Shown here: positions 17,910 to 26,616 of the stretch, one piece after another
Layout: each line of letters begins with the position of its first letter
Numbering within the stretch: the first letter of the stretch is position 1
Source: Planctomycetota bacterium
GTDB taxonomy: Bacteria > Planctomycetota > Planctomycetia > Pirellulales > Pirellulaceae
Length of the DNA: 34,532 nucleotides
Direction of reading: 5' to 3'
Assembly (NCBI GenBank): GCA_018970165.1
Contig: JAGWWZ010000038.1
Span: forward strand, 1-34,532
Translations under genes and position numbers: made by a program
The notes under the pieces: generated by a model
The model's input: the letters and a program-made list of their open reading frames with translations, nothing else
What the model was told of the DNA's origin: nothing
Database searches by the model: none

Positions 17910-20297
17910 TCACGGAATGCCGACGTTGATCGTGCGAGTCGCTTGATCCTTCTTGGTGACATTGCCAAAGTCCACCGCTTTGACGGCATCCTCGAATGGC
18001 CCGGCGAACCCAAGTGTGATGGTGGCGTTGTTGCCAGAATAAGACATCTGGTGATTCCCAACTTTCAGTTTGTTTTTGAGCTTATCAAGAATCGCATTAG
18101 CATCCAACGAAGACTTCGACTCCAGAATGAAACGGACGTTGGCTGACGAAGGATCGGGGGTTGGCGGGAAACCTCGGGGAAAGCCCGGGCCAGGAGGACC
18201 ACCTGCAAAACCAGGAACAACAGGGGAACTGGGATTGCCCCCACTCAAGACGCCTTGCGGACCAGCAAAGCCAGGTTCGCGATTCATTGGACCTGCAGAT
18301 GGATCGAGGTTGGCACCGGTGGCACCTGGATCGCCACCTGATCGGAATCGCCCACCCTGCAGTCCAGGTGGCGCGGCTCTCCCGAAAGGGGACGGTTCGG
18401 AATTGTTCCCTGGATTGAATTGAGCAAACCCGCCGCTGTTTTTTTCCTGTGCTATGCGGTCCTTGTCAGCCTGTGCCTTGCTTTGTGCAATCTCCCAAAC
18501 CTGATTGAACTGTCCCTCGACATTGGATGATTTGTCCAACACCGCCTTGGTTGACCAATAAACGCCAATCTGTTTCAAGGTCGCTAGTGCTACATCTTTA
18601 TCGCCGCTTTGGACAGCTTGCTCGAACGGTTGCCTAAGCATTCGCATCGAAACGAAGCCAGCTTGATTGGCTTGTTGCATGAACCTCGCCGATGCTGCTT
18701 GATCCACTTTGGCTTGCTGAACCAATCCGCGAACATAAAGCATGAAAGGATCGTTGAAGGTTTTGAAAAGGGACTCGGCCGATTGATCGATCACGCTTAA
18801 GAGAGATTCGGGCATTCTCGGTTCGATCGATGTCATCGCGAAGGAGATCACGGCGAGATCCGCACCGGGGTCCCCTGGGTACAACCTTTTAAATTCCGCG
18901 AAGAGCCCAGTCGCCTCGGGGGACGATTGATCGAGAGAGCTAGCCAACTTCACAAGTTGCGTGGTGCGGCTTGGAGTCTGCTGGGGCAACCATCGGGCGA
19001 CTTCCTGTGGCCCCAAGTCAAAAGTCGTTTTCGCATACTTACCTTCTGGGGGTAGAAACCAAAGCTTGGGCGCCGGAATGTCCTCTGCAGTGAGACCCGA
19101 ACCCGGAGATTTTGGGACTGTACCATAGATCGAAAACGACTTCCTACCAACTGCGTTTGCCTCGTTTTTTCGCTGCTTGATTGCATACTCCGGCTCCTTG
19201 CCGAGTTTAAGGACATACCAGTCGAGAAGATAAAGTAAGCCAGCCATTTGGCTCAACGGAACTTGGCCCAGTACATTGACGATATCAACCACCTTGGGAT
19301 TGTCCCCGGACTTATCGAATACCAACAGCATGTATCCAAACCGAGGAGGTAAAAAACCGATGGTGTCTGGGTATTCGGGCGGAAGATAGTGGTTTCGATC
19401 CTTGGCGTTGTAGAGAACTAGATCGTTTGCGTTGCTCTTAAAATCCTCCATGCTGATGACATTGGTAACGGCTTTCATCTTATTGGGGTCACTGATCAAT
19501 TGCCGAGGATACTCCGGGTCGCAGTAATACCTGAGCAGTGCAGCCGGTTGACCATCGTAGACCGTTTCGCCCAGGACGCGCCAATGACGGAACCCCTCGT
19601 CCAACGGTGTGCTGTCCAGACTTGTAGTCTGAAGATGAGCCAGGACTTTCGACGTATCGAGTTCCTCGACGATGGCTTCCCATGAAGCCTTTGGTCCATC
19701 TTTGAATCGCCTTTCAAAGCCTTCGCTGGTGATCATCCCAATCGCTCGATAGGAGCTCCCTTGCCGAACGTGGTTTGCGAACTCTTCGGCGAGTTTCAGG
19801 GTAGGGCTATTGGCTTTGGTGATTTCCGGACCAACCGTACCTGAGATCAGCTCGATGGTTTCCGTCGTGCCATTGCCAGGATTGCTGTTCGAAGCCGAGC
19901 CCAGGGCATTCGTTGTATTCGGTGAGGTAACCTCACTCGGCCGAAATGCAGTGCTCATCGAGGGCTGACGACTCATGAGGAGGACCGCTGAGATCCCCGC
20001 TACCAATGCCAGCGCACCGACCCCTGCTGCGATCCACAAGCCCATCGGTATCCCAGCCGACTTTTTTGCAGAGGATATCGACCACGACGATCGATTCGAA
20101 GGAGCCGATGGAAACGTGTTTGCCTGAGAATTCCAATCGAGTGGATCCAGCGGATTGTTTGCCTGCGGAGTTGGCTCGGCAGCAGCAGGCTTGATCTGCA
20201 ATTGCCTACCGCACTTGGGGCAGGTGATTTTTTTGCCAGCGACCGATTCACTTACGCGAAGTGTTGTTCCACAGGGACATCGAATTTGAATAGCCAT
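17910..20297 (-). CDS. Zinc-ribbon, single-span membrane protein with Pro/Gly-rich C-terminal region
   Basis: The 795-residue protein begins with a zinc-ribbon: cysteines 7, 9, 26 and 29 (CPCGTTLRV...ITCPKCGRQL). One membrane helix follows near 84-108 (GLWIAAGVGALALVAGISAVLL). The large outer part includes a tandem of helical, TPR-like segments around 480-600, then a Pro/Gly/Asn-rich linker near 630-725. A final small domain (FILESKSSLDANAILDKLKN...TINVGIP) may be a DNA- or peptide-binding fold, which I do not recognise. The same zinc-ribbon/helix layout is frequent in planctomycete proteins. ATG 20297 follows GAGAAG. It is divergent from a decayed gene to its right. Confidence 0.85.
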   Translation of the reverse strand: MAIQIRCPCGTTLRVSESVAGKKITCPKCGRQLQIKPAAAEPTPQANNPLDPLDWNSQANTFPSAPSNRSSWSISSAKKSAGIPMGLWIAAGVGALALVAGISAVLLMSRQPSMSTAFRPSEVTSPNTTNALGSASNSNPGNGTTETIELISGTVGPEITKANSPTLKLAEEFANHVRQGSSYRAIGMITSEGFERRFKDGPKASWEAIVEELDTSKVLAHLQTTSLDSTPLDEGFRHWRVLGETVYDGQPAALLRYYCDPEYPRQLISDPNKMKAVTNVISMEDFKSNANDLVLYNAKDRNHYLPPEYPDTIGFLPPRFGYMLLVFDKSGDNPKVVDIVNVLGQVPLSQMAGLLYLLDWYVLKLGKEPEYAIKQRKNEANAVGRKSFSIYGTVPKSPGSGLTAEDIPAPKLWFLPPEGKYAKTTFDLGPQEVARWLPQQTPSRTTQLVKLASSLDQSSPEATGLFAEFKRLYPGDPGADLAVISFAMTSIEPRMPESLLSVIDQSAESLFKTFNDPFMLYVRGLVQQAKVDQAASARFMQQANQAGFVSMRMLRQPFEQAVQSGDKDVALATLKQIGVYWSTKAVLDKSSNVEGQFNQVWEIAQSKAQADKDRIAQEKNSGGFAQFNPGNNSEPSPFGRAAPPGLQGGRFRSGGDPGATGANLDPSAGPMNREPGFAGPQGVLSGGNPSSPVVPGFAGGPPGPGFPRGFPPTPDPSSANVRFILESKSSLDANAILDKLKNKLKVGNHQMSYSGNNATITLGFAGPFEDAVKAVDFGNVTKKDQATRTINVGIP

Positions 20298-20438
20298 GGT
20301 GTCTTCTCAGTTAAGGATCCGGACTGGTCGAGAATCCACTTTAGCGGACTCTTCTGGACAAGCTACAAGTGGAACGCTCCGCCTAATCATCTGATACACT
20401 ATGATTCAACTCGAAAATTCCGCATCCAAGTCCCTCCT

Positions 20439-20741
20439 TTGGAGAGTTCCGTGGTCCTAAAAAAACCTGTGGTCGCCTATGTTGCAGGCTCGAATTTAGA
20501 ATCGCATCTGATTGTGACAATGCTCGTCAAGGCGACGGAGTTGATCGAGCACTACGAAGAAACAGAACGTGCTCGGCGATCAGCACAAGGAACGGATCGG
20601 TTGATCGAAGTGACCAGCGAAGAATGCGGTAAAACCTTTCACTTCCCAGAGTCCCAGCGTGGAACGGTTCAAGATTTTCCACAGTGCGGTGAGTATGTCG
20701 AAGTGGGGCCACCGGGATGGAGCGAAGAAGCAACGCGTTGA
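20439..20741 (+). pseudogene. DUF2007-like gene with internal deletion and lost zinc-ribbon cysteines
   Basis: The frame reads KKPVVAYVAGSNLESHLIVTML and then directly VKATELIEHYEETERARR. In DUF2007-like proteins I know, these two segments flank a core of roughly 40-45 residues, so the core appears deleted in frame. The C-terminal zinc ribbon retains EECGKT and FPQCGEYV, but the positions expected to hold the first and third cysteines are Ser/Glu and Phe. No good ATG exists; TTG 20439 or GTG 20451 are the only in-frame starts near the conserved part. It is probably a remnant. The 143-base gap to the left is the divergent upstream region of the zinc-ribbon gene. Confidence 0.6.
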
Positions 20742-20947
20742 CTCTACGGTTCTCGGGCCCGTTCTAGCGCGTGGCGACTAGCAGAAGGCTCGAATCCTAG
20801 TTATATCCTCCCGCGATCTCATAATCCTCGCCAACTCGGCGACTCTCCAATCCCGTGAGCGAATGGTTTCATGTCTGGCAACCAGTTGTTTCGGAAGAAA
20901 CCACTCGACTCCATGGTCGATGAACTTGGATCGCACCATTAGGTTAA

Positions 20948-21334
20948 GTGGTCGCTTGGGCCTGTGGCGAGGAACATCCGACATTCCGTACACCGTACAT
21001 GTCGATGATCTTGACTGGACTCATGGTTGCGGCGACGGCCAGTTTGTTGCCTCTGAACATTCGGGCAGAGTTAGAGAGGATCGGAACTCTGTTTGCATTT
21101 GTACTCGTGTGCGGCTCGATGCTCGTGCTTCGATATACTGATCCGGATCGCCCGAGGCTGTTCCGTTGCCCTTTGTCTCCCTGGTCACCGATGGCCGGAA
21201 TCATAATCTGTTTGATGCTGATGCTGTCTCTGCCTAGCGAAAACTGGTTGCAACTCGTCCTTTGGCTTTGCGTCGGATTGATTATTTACTTTTGCTACGG
21301 TTACTGGCACAGCAAGTTGAGCAAGCAGAGCTAG
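20948..21334 (+). pseudogene. C-terminal remnant of an APC-family amino-acid permease
   Basis: About 125 codons encode HPTFRTPYMSMILTGLMVAA, then IGTLFAFVLVCGSMLVLR and four hydrophobic helices ending WLCVGLIIYFCYG. This matches the last third of basic amino-acid/polyamine permeases of the APC superfamily, normally 450-500 residues. An in-frame TAA at 20945-20947 directly precedes the conserved region, and the roughly 200 bases upstream (20742-20947) hold no recognisable permease frame, so the N-terminal two thirds are missing. Isolated fragments of this kind cannot transport. Confidence 0.75.
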
Positions 21335-21468
21335 AGCGGGGAACTGCTCATTGGATTTTCACCCATCGCTGTACCATGCATACGGTTGTCATTTGCGATC
21401 GGGTTTGTTAGCTTGGGAAGCGGTTGGTAGATTTTTTAATTCCCATCGTTCCACAGGACGGATGTTCC

Positions 21469-22095
21469 ATGCGAGTCGTTGCCTCTCTACTGCTTCTCTG
21501 TGTATCGTTTTCAGGTCTTGCCACCGCCGAATCACCGAAGGACGCCAAAGTAACTCACAAAGTTTACTTCGACATAACGATCGACAATGAAGACGCTGGC
21601 CGGATCGTGATCGGGCTCTTTGGCGACGATGTTCCCAAGACCACGGAGAATTTTCGATGCCTGTGCACGGGGGAAAAAGGAAAGGGAAAGAGCGGAAAAC
21701 CTCTGACGTACAAGGGAAGCAAATTTCACCGAGTCATTCCGAATTTCATGCTCCAAGGTGGTGACTTTACGGCTGGCAACGGCACAGGTGGTGAGAGTAT
21801 TTATGGCACGACGTTCAAAGACGAGAACTTCAAATTCGTCCATGACGCTCCAGGCCTCTTGAGCATGGCCAACGCCGGTAAGGATACAAACGGATCGCAG
21901 TTCTTTATTACAACCGTAGTCACAGACTGGCTCAATGACCGACATGTCGTTTTCGGCAGAGTTCTAGAAGGCATGAACGTGGTGAAAAAGGTCGAGAAAA
22001 AGGGATCGGAAAGCGGAGCCCCCCGGGCTAAGATCATCATCAAAGATTGTGGCGAACTTAAAGACGACAGCACAAGCGATGGCGCGAAAAAATAA
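21469..22095 (+). CDS. Secreted cyclophilin-type peptidyl-prolyl isomerase
   Basis: The enzyme catalyses cis-trans isomerisation of prolyl bonds during folding. The 208-residue protein from ATG 21469 has AGGACGG upstream and a signal peptide ([20 protein letters not shown]), so it should act outside the cytoplasm; an earlier in-frame start at 21424 would spoil the signal. The cyclophilin domain is complete: [15 protein letters not shown] near 86-100 with catalytic Arg88, Phe93 and Gln96, then [16 protein letters not shown] near 133-148, and [11 protein letters not shown] near 153-163 with Trp154. The long [19 protein letters not shown] loop and Trp154 resemble eukaryotic cyclophilin A more than E. 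coli PpiA/B, an arrangement seen in planctomycetes. The C-terminus is a short charged tail. Confidence 0.93.
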   Translation: MRVVASLLLLCVSFSGLATAESPKDAKVTHKVYFDITIDNEDAGRIVIGLFGDDVPKTTENFRCLCTGEKGKGKSGKPLTYKGSKFHRVIPNFMLQGGDFTAGNGTGGESIYGTTFKDENFKFVHDAPGLLSMANAGKDTNGSQFFITTVVTDWLNDRHVVFGRVLEGMNVVKKVEKKGSESGAPRAKIIIKDCGELKDDSTSDGAKK

Positions 22096-22126
22096 GCATT
22101 CCGATGAGGGATCGGAGTCCTTGTCA

Positions 22127-22239
22127 GACCGTAGCTCATGAGCCACGACATCCATACTGTCGGCCCTTCGGGCCTACTCAGGCCTGCTGAGGCCCGAAGG
22201 GTCGATACAATCACTGCTGTGGCTCAACGAGCCACGGTC
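22127..22239. repeat. Nested inverted-repeat (REP-like) element after the cyclophilin gene
   Basis: The outer arm GACCGTAGCTCATGAGCCAC (22127-22146) pairs with 22219-22239 with few mismatches. The inner arm GGCCCTTCGGGCCT (from 22162) pairs with the segment ending 22203. A smaller CCCGACGGGC palindrome follows near 22264. The 22096-22346 gap otherwise contains no gene. The element could act as a terminator between the convergent cyclophilin and mutase-like genes. Confidence 0.7.
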
Positions 22240-22346
22240 GGATGGCCCACTGTATCGAAAAGCCCGACGGGCTGACACAATAATCATACAAGCCCAAGAG
22301 AGCTGCAACCCGCACAGAGAGGCATTCACCGATTCGTTGCGAATCA

Positions 22347-22805
22347 TCAATGGACGCTCGACTCACCTGTGGGCTGCTTCACGAAGCCGATGAGTAGCAA
22401 CGCCCACGCAATGATCAATCCTAAGCCGGCTGCGAAGTGTGCAATTGTGACAACCAACTCCTGCCAAGTTTTTCCCCCATCCGCGGCCGACTGACTGGCT
22501 GCAATCGGCAAGGTTTGCGTTGTGCCCCACCATGAATTGGCGACTTCGGACATCGCCATTCCCCAAGTCAACCATGCGGCTAAAATCATGATCCAAGTAG
22601 ACTTGGGCCCAACACGATGCGGAAGCGAGAGCAAGGCAGTCGCCAGGACCATGAGCAGCATCCCGTTCAATACGAACTGGATGTGAGCACCGAGCGCTAG
22701 TCGCGGATGCGGAGCCATGGGAATCGCAAACCCCCATACCAAGCCGACCAAAACCATAGCCATTCCGTGAATGAGTATCTGCCGAGCACCCCTGAGAACA
22801 GTCAT
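22347..22805 (-). CDS. Four-helix membrane protein, hydroxylaminobenzene-mutase-like
   Basis: The 152-residue protein from ATG 22805 has RQILIHGMAMVLVGLVWGFAIP, then HPRLALGAHIQFVLNGMLLMVLA, a third helix at WIMILAAWLTWGMAM, and a last helix after TWQELVVTIAHFAAGLGLIIAWALLL. The His/Asn pattern (HG, AHI..VLNG) and four-helix layout match HabA/HabB-type hydroxylaminobenzene mutases, which rearrange hydroxylaminobenzene to 2-aminophenol, though other small membrane families look alike. GGTAGAG precedes the start; an upstream extension to 22904 lacks the family's start and is left out. Next to it on the same strand lies a cytochrome P460-like gene. Confidence 0.55.
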   Translation of the reverse strand: MTVLRGARQILIHGMAMVLVGLVWGFAIPMAPHPRLALGAHIQFVLNGMLLMVLATALLSLPHRVGPKSTWIMILAAWLTWGMAMSEVANSWWGTTQTLPIAASQSAADGGKTWQELVVTIAHFAAGLGLIIAWALLLIGFVKQPTGESSVH

Positions 22806-22968
22806 CTCTACCAACACTTTTCGAAAAAGTTTTGTTCGCGGCAGGACGATCCGCCATCGAGAAAATGTGCCACAACGCATCGCAGTTGTAGCTATCGAAA
22901 GCACACGGGACGAACTCCCATTTTACTGCTTTCCCATCCAACGGAGTGAGACCAAAACCAAAGGTGAG

Positions 22969-23019
22969 GAGCAAAACAAGGACGAGCAAAACAAAGACAG
23001 GCATTGTACCTGACAGTTA
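22969..23019. repeat. Second copy of the purine-rich/GACAGGCATTG repeat
   Basis: GAGCAAAACAAGGACGAGC, AAAACAAA and GACAGGCATTG (22996-23006) mirror the element at 6852-6909 in opposite orientation. CAGG-7-CCTG forms a small hairpin at its end. The remainder of the 22806-23221 gap shows no gene; TTTCAACACGTTGAAA near 23160 is a small palindrome. Confidence 0.55.
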
Positions 23020-23221
23020 AAAAAGTATTTGGCTCCTCCGCCATCAACACAAAGGCAACCAGAATCCAAAAGGTAACCCTGACGGGTAATTCTAGAGGCC
23101 AGAGCATTTCTGTCCTTAAACAACGCAATGGATCAACAATTCGACGCGGCGCCTCGCGATTTCAACACGTTGAAAATTTTGGGTTTTTTAAGCATCGCAG
23201 AGTCCGCGATCCGCCTCCTTG

Positions 23222-23794
23222 TTATGGCTCGTCATTTGGCCGTTCACGCAGATAGGTCCGAGTCAAGTACCCGGACTGGGCGTATGCATCGTGACAGCTG
23301 GCGCATGACTCCACGCGTCCGCGTGCGAGTACGTGCTTCTTTTCAGAATCCAAGACGCTAAACTCCCAATCTCCATGCTCGGGCCAATATCCCTTGGCCA
23401 TCTTTCGCATAACGGTATACAGCTCGACTCTGCTTCTCTGTTGATCGGGATACTTGCTCTTGATCACGAGAGTGCCAACAGGATACTCAGCTTTACCTTC
23501 GCGAATCGCAGCCTCACCCTCTTTGCTGACGTAAACATCGCAAAATCGATCGCCGTGAACATCCACATGATTTGAGACAACGCATTGCTCTGCCGTTGGT
23601 GCATGCATCAGAAATGGCTCGTCCGTAACTCGAACATAGCTATCCAATTTTTCAAGTGAAGCTAAAAATCTGCGATTCGAGAGGAGTGGATCACGTCGAA
23701 GTTCCTCCATTTCTTTAACAATGTTTTGAGGCCACACCCAGGCCGCGATCGCCGCCCAATACATCGCGATACCGACCAACAACAGTTTCTTCAT
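23222..23794 (-). CDS. Cytochrome P460-like c-type heme protein
   Basis: The 190-residue protein has an N-terminal membrane or signal segment (MKKLLLVGIAMYWAAIAAWVW) and a C-terminal heme c attachment motif CASCH near residues 164-168, as in the P460 family. Between them lie VYVSKEGEAAIREGKAEYPVGTLVIK and MRKMAKGYWPEHGDWEFSVLDSEKK, which fit the beta-rich P460 fold. P460 proteins oxidise hydroxylamine or related small nitrogen compounds; here the reaction is inferred. The ATG at 23794 has only a close AGG upstream; a longer start at 23845 would bury the signal segment. It should be exported and periplasmic. Confidence 0.72.
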   Translation of the reverse strand: MKKLLLVGIAMYWAAIAAWVWPQNIVKEMEELRRDPLLSNRRFLASLEKLDSYVRVTDEPFLMHAPTAEQCVVSNHVDVHGDRFCDVYVSKEGEAAIREGKAEYPVGTLVIKSKYPDQQRSRVELYTVMRKMAKGYWPEHGDWEFSVLDSEKKHVLARGRVESCASCHDAYAQSGYLTRTYLRERPNDEP

Positions 23795-23875
23795 CCTGTA
23801 TGCCTTTGTTTCTGGAGACGATCGATTTCGACCGAAGATTCGCAAGGTAGAACTTCATCAGCCCACAACGTCGGA

Positions 23876-23927
23876 GGCTCCAGGCCCAATGGGCCAACAT
23901 GCTGGATGCCGGGGCGACGAACCCCGG
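23876..23927. repeat. Palindromic REP-like sequence between two genes
   Basis: GGCCCAATGGGCC (23882-23894) is palindromic around one central base, and a short distance on CCGGGGCGACGAACCCCGG forms a second hairpin. The unit fills most of the 138-base gap after the transglutaminase-like gene and reads like a planctomycete REP. Its second hairpin could end transcription. Confidence 0.5.
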
Positions 23928-23932
23928 TCGTT

Positions 23933-25123
23933 TCAATCCATTTTGAGAGCTTCTGTTAGTTCCAGAGAATTGCCTGCAGTTGCAGCGCGGATTTGTCCTT
24001 CGCTCAGAACCCCCTCCCGCAGGAATTTATTCCAGGCACCGACCGCCAGCAAGACGGCCTCGTCGTCAGGTTCAAATTCTGCGAATGGCTTCGCCATCGT
24101 CCAAAAGAAATCTCGGCCGCTGAACATGACACCCGCGCCAGGCAATTCAGCTTCCTGCCCATACGGGCACCCCACAGACGTGCCCATCCGTGGGGTCATG
24201 GAGAGGTTTTCGTCCGCGATGGTACTCTTGGCCATGATGACGGTCTGCCATGCCTTCATCGGTACATCGGCGTTCAACAACGATGGATCAAAATACCTCC
24301 TTTGATCCGCATTCATATACTCCACGATGCGATGCATCTCGAGTCGTCGAGAGATTGGTGGAATCACCGCCATAGAACGAGACGGTATTCCCCTCGCCCT
24401 CATGAGCGCCAATGCGAGATTGGCATTCGCTGTACAAACTGTGTTCATTCCGCTATCGAGAATCCCGATCGCATCCAGCGAGCGAGGCATCTTCGATTGT
24501 TTCATCTCTTGGATGAATCGTTGAATATTCCGCGCATAATCATCTGTATTGCCGCTTTCGGGCCAAAGTTTCTCCGAGAGCTTTTGGATTATCTGCGAAT
24601 CGGCCTGCACGCATTTTGTCGACGAGCGATAAGAATCCGGAATCGCATCCTCGGATACGATGGCCTCCCCGGCAGTTAGGACGACCGCTGCCCACTCCAA
24701 CTGAATCTCTTTTCCGCGATCGGCCTTCAAAGTCACAATCAATGCATCGTTCAACTCGTCTCGTCGCTGGATTCGATACTCGATGGCAGCGTCTCGAGGC
24801 GTGCTGTGGATGCAAAAACAAATTGGCACTTGACCGTCGACTCTTTGAGGAAAAGACAGGATCACTTCGTGAGTCCCGGTCTTCAGCAGCTTGATGCCAA
24901 CACCTCCAGAAATACCAGCGAGCCCGGGTTTCTTCATTGCCTCCGCGTTCGAGGAATTCATCTGGGCTGCCAGCTTTTCGTGCAATGAGTCCATTTCCGT
25001 CTGTTTTATAGCAACTGGAGGCGACAAACTCTGGGTAACGGGATGCTGCGCATTGCAGCCTTCCAGCGAAACGACGCAGTGGGCCAGAAAGCTAGTGACG
25101 AACAAGTATCGAAGCTGTGTCAT
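23933..25123 (-). CDS. Lipoprotein with transglutaminase-like cysteine-protease fold
   Basis: The 396-residue protein starts with a lipoprotein signal ending SLEGC (lipidated Cys23). The second half carries a transglutaminase-core triad: Cys230 in NTVCTANANLALALMRARGIPSR, His264 in RLEMHRIVEYM and Asp279 in RRYFDPSL. Such domains cleave or cross-link peptide amides in the periplasm; the substrate is unknown. The first half (residues 70-160) is beta-rich and unassigned. ATG 25123 is preceded by AAGGA at good spacing. It is a single gene between two gaps in the minus-strand run. Confidence 0.8.
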   Translation of the reverse strand: MTQLRYLFVTSFLAHCVVSLEGCNAQHPVTQSLSPPVAIKQTEMDSLHEKLAAQMNSSNAEAMKKPGLAGISGGVGIKLLKTGTHEVILSFPQRVDGQVPICFCIHSTPRDAAIEYRIQRRDELNDALIVTLKADRGKEIQLEWAAVVLTAGEAIVSEDAIPDSYRSSTKCVQADSQIIQKLSEKLWPESGNTDDYARNIQRFIQEMKQSKMPRSLDAIGILDSGMNTVCTANANLALALMRARGIPSRSMAVIPPISRRLEMHRIVEYMNADQRRYFDPSLLNADVPMKAWQTVIMAKSTIADENLSMTPRMGTSVGCPYGQEAELPGAGVMFSGRDFFWTMAKPFAEFEPDDEAVLLAVGAWNKFLREGVLSEGQIRAATAGNSLELTEALKMD

Positions 25124-25370
25124 TTGTCCTTACTATCTCAGTGCCTCAATGTCGGCGAAGCGACAACTACGAAAGTAGCCTCCAAGCCCGTAACGTTGAC
25201 TTTAGCAGAACCAGTAGCCACCAGCGTCATCGGCTTCCGCACCGGAGGAGATCTCGATTATCATTTCTCAAGCCTCTGAAGTCGCTCCTTAGTGAAACTC
25301 ATCCGTATTGCTCCAATCAACCAGTCTCGGGAAAGACCGCAACCAGCACTTCGCAAAACGCCGCTAATGT

Positions 25371-25922
25371 TCATCGCGAGTCCACTGTGTTCCGCAGTTC
25401 GTTCGAATAGTTTTTTTCCATGACGGTAAAAGGCACACGAATACCCTCGAAGCCATACGTGTCTCTGCCGATCACGCGGTATCCGAAGCGTTCGTAGAAG
25501 CATACGGCTCGACGATTTTCCTCGTAAACCATCAACCACGCCGTGACAGAGCGTATCCCGCCAATCTCCGCGTCAGCGGATCGCATTAGACATGAACCGA
25601 GACCCGAACTAGCAAAGTTCGGCAGGACGTAGATCTTCTGAACTTGAACTTGGCATTCGCTGTGAATCAATTGGTGATGGCAAGCTAACTTCAGCTTCAA
25701 AAACCCAACAACTTCATCATCGACATCAGCCACGATAAACACATTGCGAGAGTTCGAAAAACTCGACGCGATCTTCTGTTCGGAATACGTGTCATCGAGG
25801 TACCGTTCGAGAACATCAAGGGGATACAGGTGTCCAAATGCCCTGGAGAAACTCTCGCGTCCAGTACGCGAAATGCCCCTTGCGTCCCCAGCAACGCCCC
25901 TTCGAATCATAATCCTGTTCAT
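25371..25922 (-). CDS. GNAT-family N-acetyltransferase (PaiA-like)
   Basis: The 183-residue protein begins MNRIMIRRGVAGDARGISRTGRESF, with FGHLYPLDVLERYLDDTYSEQKI near 30-52 as in polyamine acetyltransferases of the PaiA type. The acetyl-CoA-binding segment is VQKIYVLPNFASSGLGSCLM, and the C-terminal motif is ENRRAVCFYERFGYRVIGR. It transfers acetyl from acetyl-CoA to an amine; the substrate is unknown. GGAAGG lies four bases before ATG 25922; GTG 25925 is an alternative. Its last codons (GGAACACAGTGG) resemble the end sequence of the attC-like sites nearby. The 247-base gap downstream holds no gene that I can support. Confidence 0.82.
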   Translation of the reverse strand: MNRIMIRRGVAGDARGISRTGRESFSRAFGHLYPLDVLERYLDDTYSEQKIASSFSNSRNVFIVADVDDEVVGFLKLKLACHHQLIHSECQVQVQKIYVLPNFASSGLGSCLMRSADAEIGGIRSVTAWLMVYEENRRAVCFYERFGYRVIGRDTYGFEGIRVPFTVMEKNYSNELRNTVDSR

Positions 25923-25995
25923 CACACCTTCCGGCGATCACCATGGCAACGCCGCCCCCCCCGCTTCTAGCTCGCGACCAAACGTAGATTCGCGA

Positions 25996-26427
25996 TCAGC
26001 CCTGCGCTTCAAAAAACTTAGATTTTGCGTGCATGGGCATGACAAAAGCAAAAACGAAACTCATGAAGGCGAGAGCATAGAGCGTATTTGCCGAGGGTAC
26101 TCGGGATTCGTAGGCATTCAACAAAAATGCGACCGTTGCGATCCCCGCGCAGCCAAGCAAGAAACCGCTTCGGATCGCAGGCTTCGCAAGAGTCGATGAT
26201 CGCCTTGCCCAAAACATCGCGAGGTAGATGAAATGAATCGCAGAAATGGTAATCGCGATGAGTCCTGGTATTGAAGTCGTGTCGACGACGACGCTCCAAA
26301 TTCCAGCGATCAACGACAGACCGGAGCAACCTCCGATTCCGTAACCCAAGAACCAAACACGCCAATCCAACGATGAGAGAACCCAGGACGATTTATCCAC
26401 TTCGCTCGAGCGTGTATGCGCACTCAT
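25996..26427 (-). CDS. Four-helix membrane protein of unknown function
   Basis: The 143-residue protein begins MSAHTRSSEVDKSSW and has four predicted helices: VWFLGYGIGGCSGLSLIAGIW, IPGLIAITISAIHFIYLAMFW, SGFLLGCAGIATVAFLLN and TLYALAFMSFVFAFVMPM. I recognise no family. AGGA nine bases before ATG 26427 decides the start; an extension to 26529 lacks a site. It lies in the cassette-like stretch, 73 bases before the GNAT gene start. Confidence 0.7.
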   Translation of the reverse strand: MSAHTRSSEVDKSSWVLSSLDWRVWFLGYGIGGCSGLSLIAGIWSVVVDTTSIPGLIAITISAIHFIYLAMFWARRSSTLAKPAIRSGFLLGCAGIATVAFLLNAYESRVPSANTLYALAFMSFVFAFVMPMHAKSKFFEAQG

Positions 26428-26497
26428 CGAAAGGTCCTGGTCGTGAATTCCTTTAGGAGGGTAAACCGCCGACCGCTCGAACAATATACTCGCAGCA

Positions 26498-26602
26498 CGC
26501 ATCGGTTGCAACAATGACACGATGGCCAAGTTCTCCGCAGTAGTATTTTAGGCGACGCTGAAAGCGAGCACGAAGCTCACCGGCTTCTCAGTTTGCTTCG
26601 TC
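26498..26602 (-). other. Doubtful attC-like site (degenerate)
   Basis: GACGAAGCAAAC on the minus strand at 26591-26602 resembles GACGGAGCAAAG of the better site at 30028-30117, and CGGTTGCAACA on the plus strand near 26503 resembles its CAGCGGCAACA arm. An 8-base insertion interrupts the match. It lies just after the stop codon of the GNAT pseudogene, as expected for a cassette end. Confidence 0.2.
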
Positions 26603-26616
26603 AGCCCCGATCGGAT

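Noticed and set aside
20778-20993. Minus-strand 71-codon ORF with protein-like composition (DWRVAELARIMRSREDITRI)
   Set aside because: It overlaps the start of the permease remnant, has no ribosome binding site and matches no family I know; composition alone is not enough.
24165-24198. CCCCAC...GTGGGG hairpin
   Set aside because: It lies within the transglutaminase-like coding sequence and is explained by coding constraints; no repeat elsewhere.
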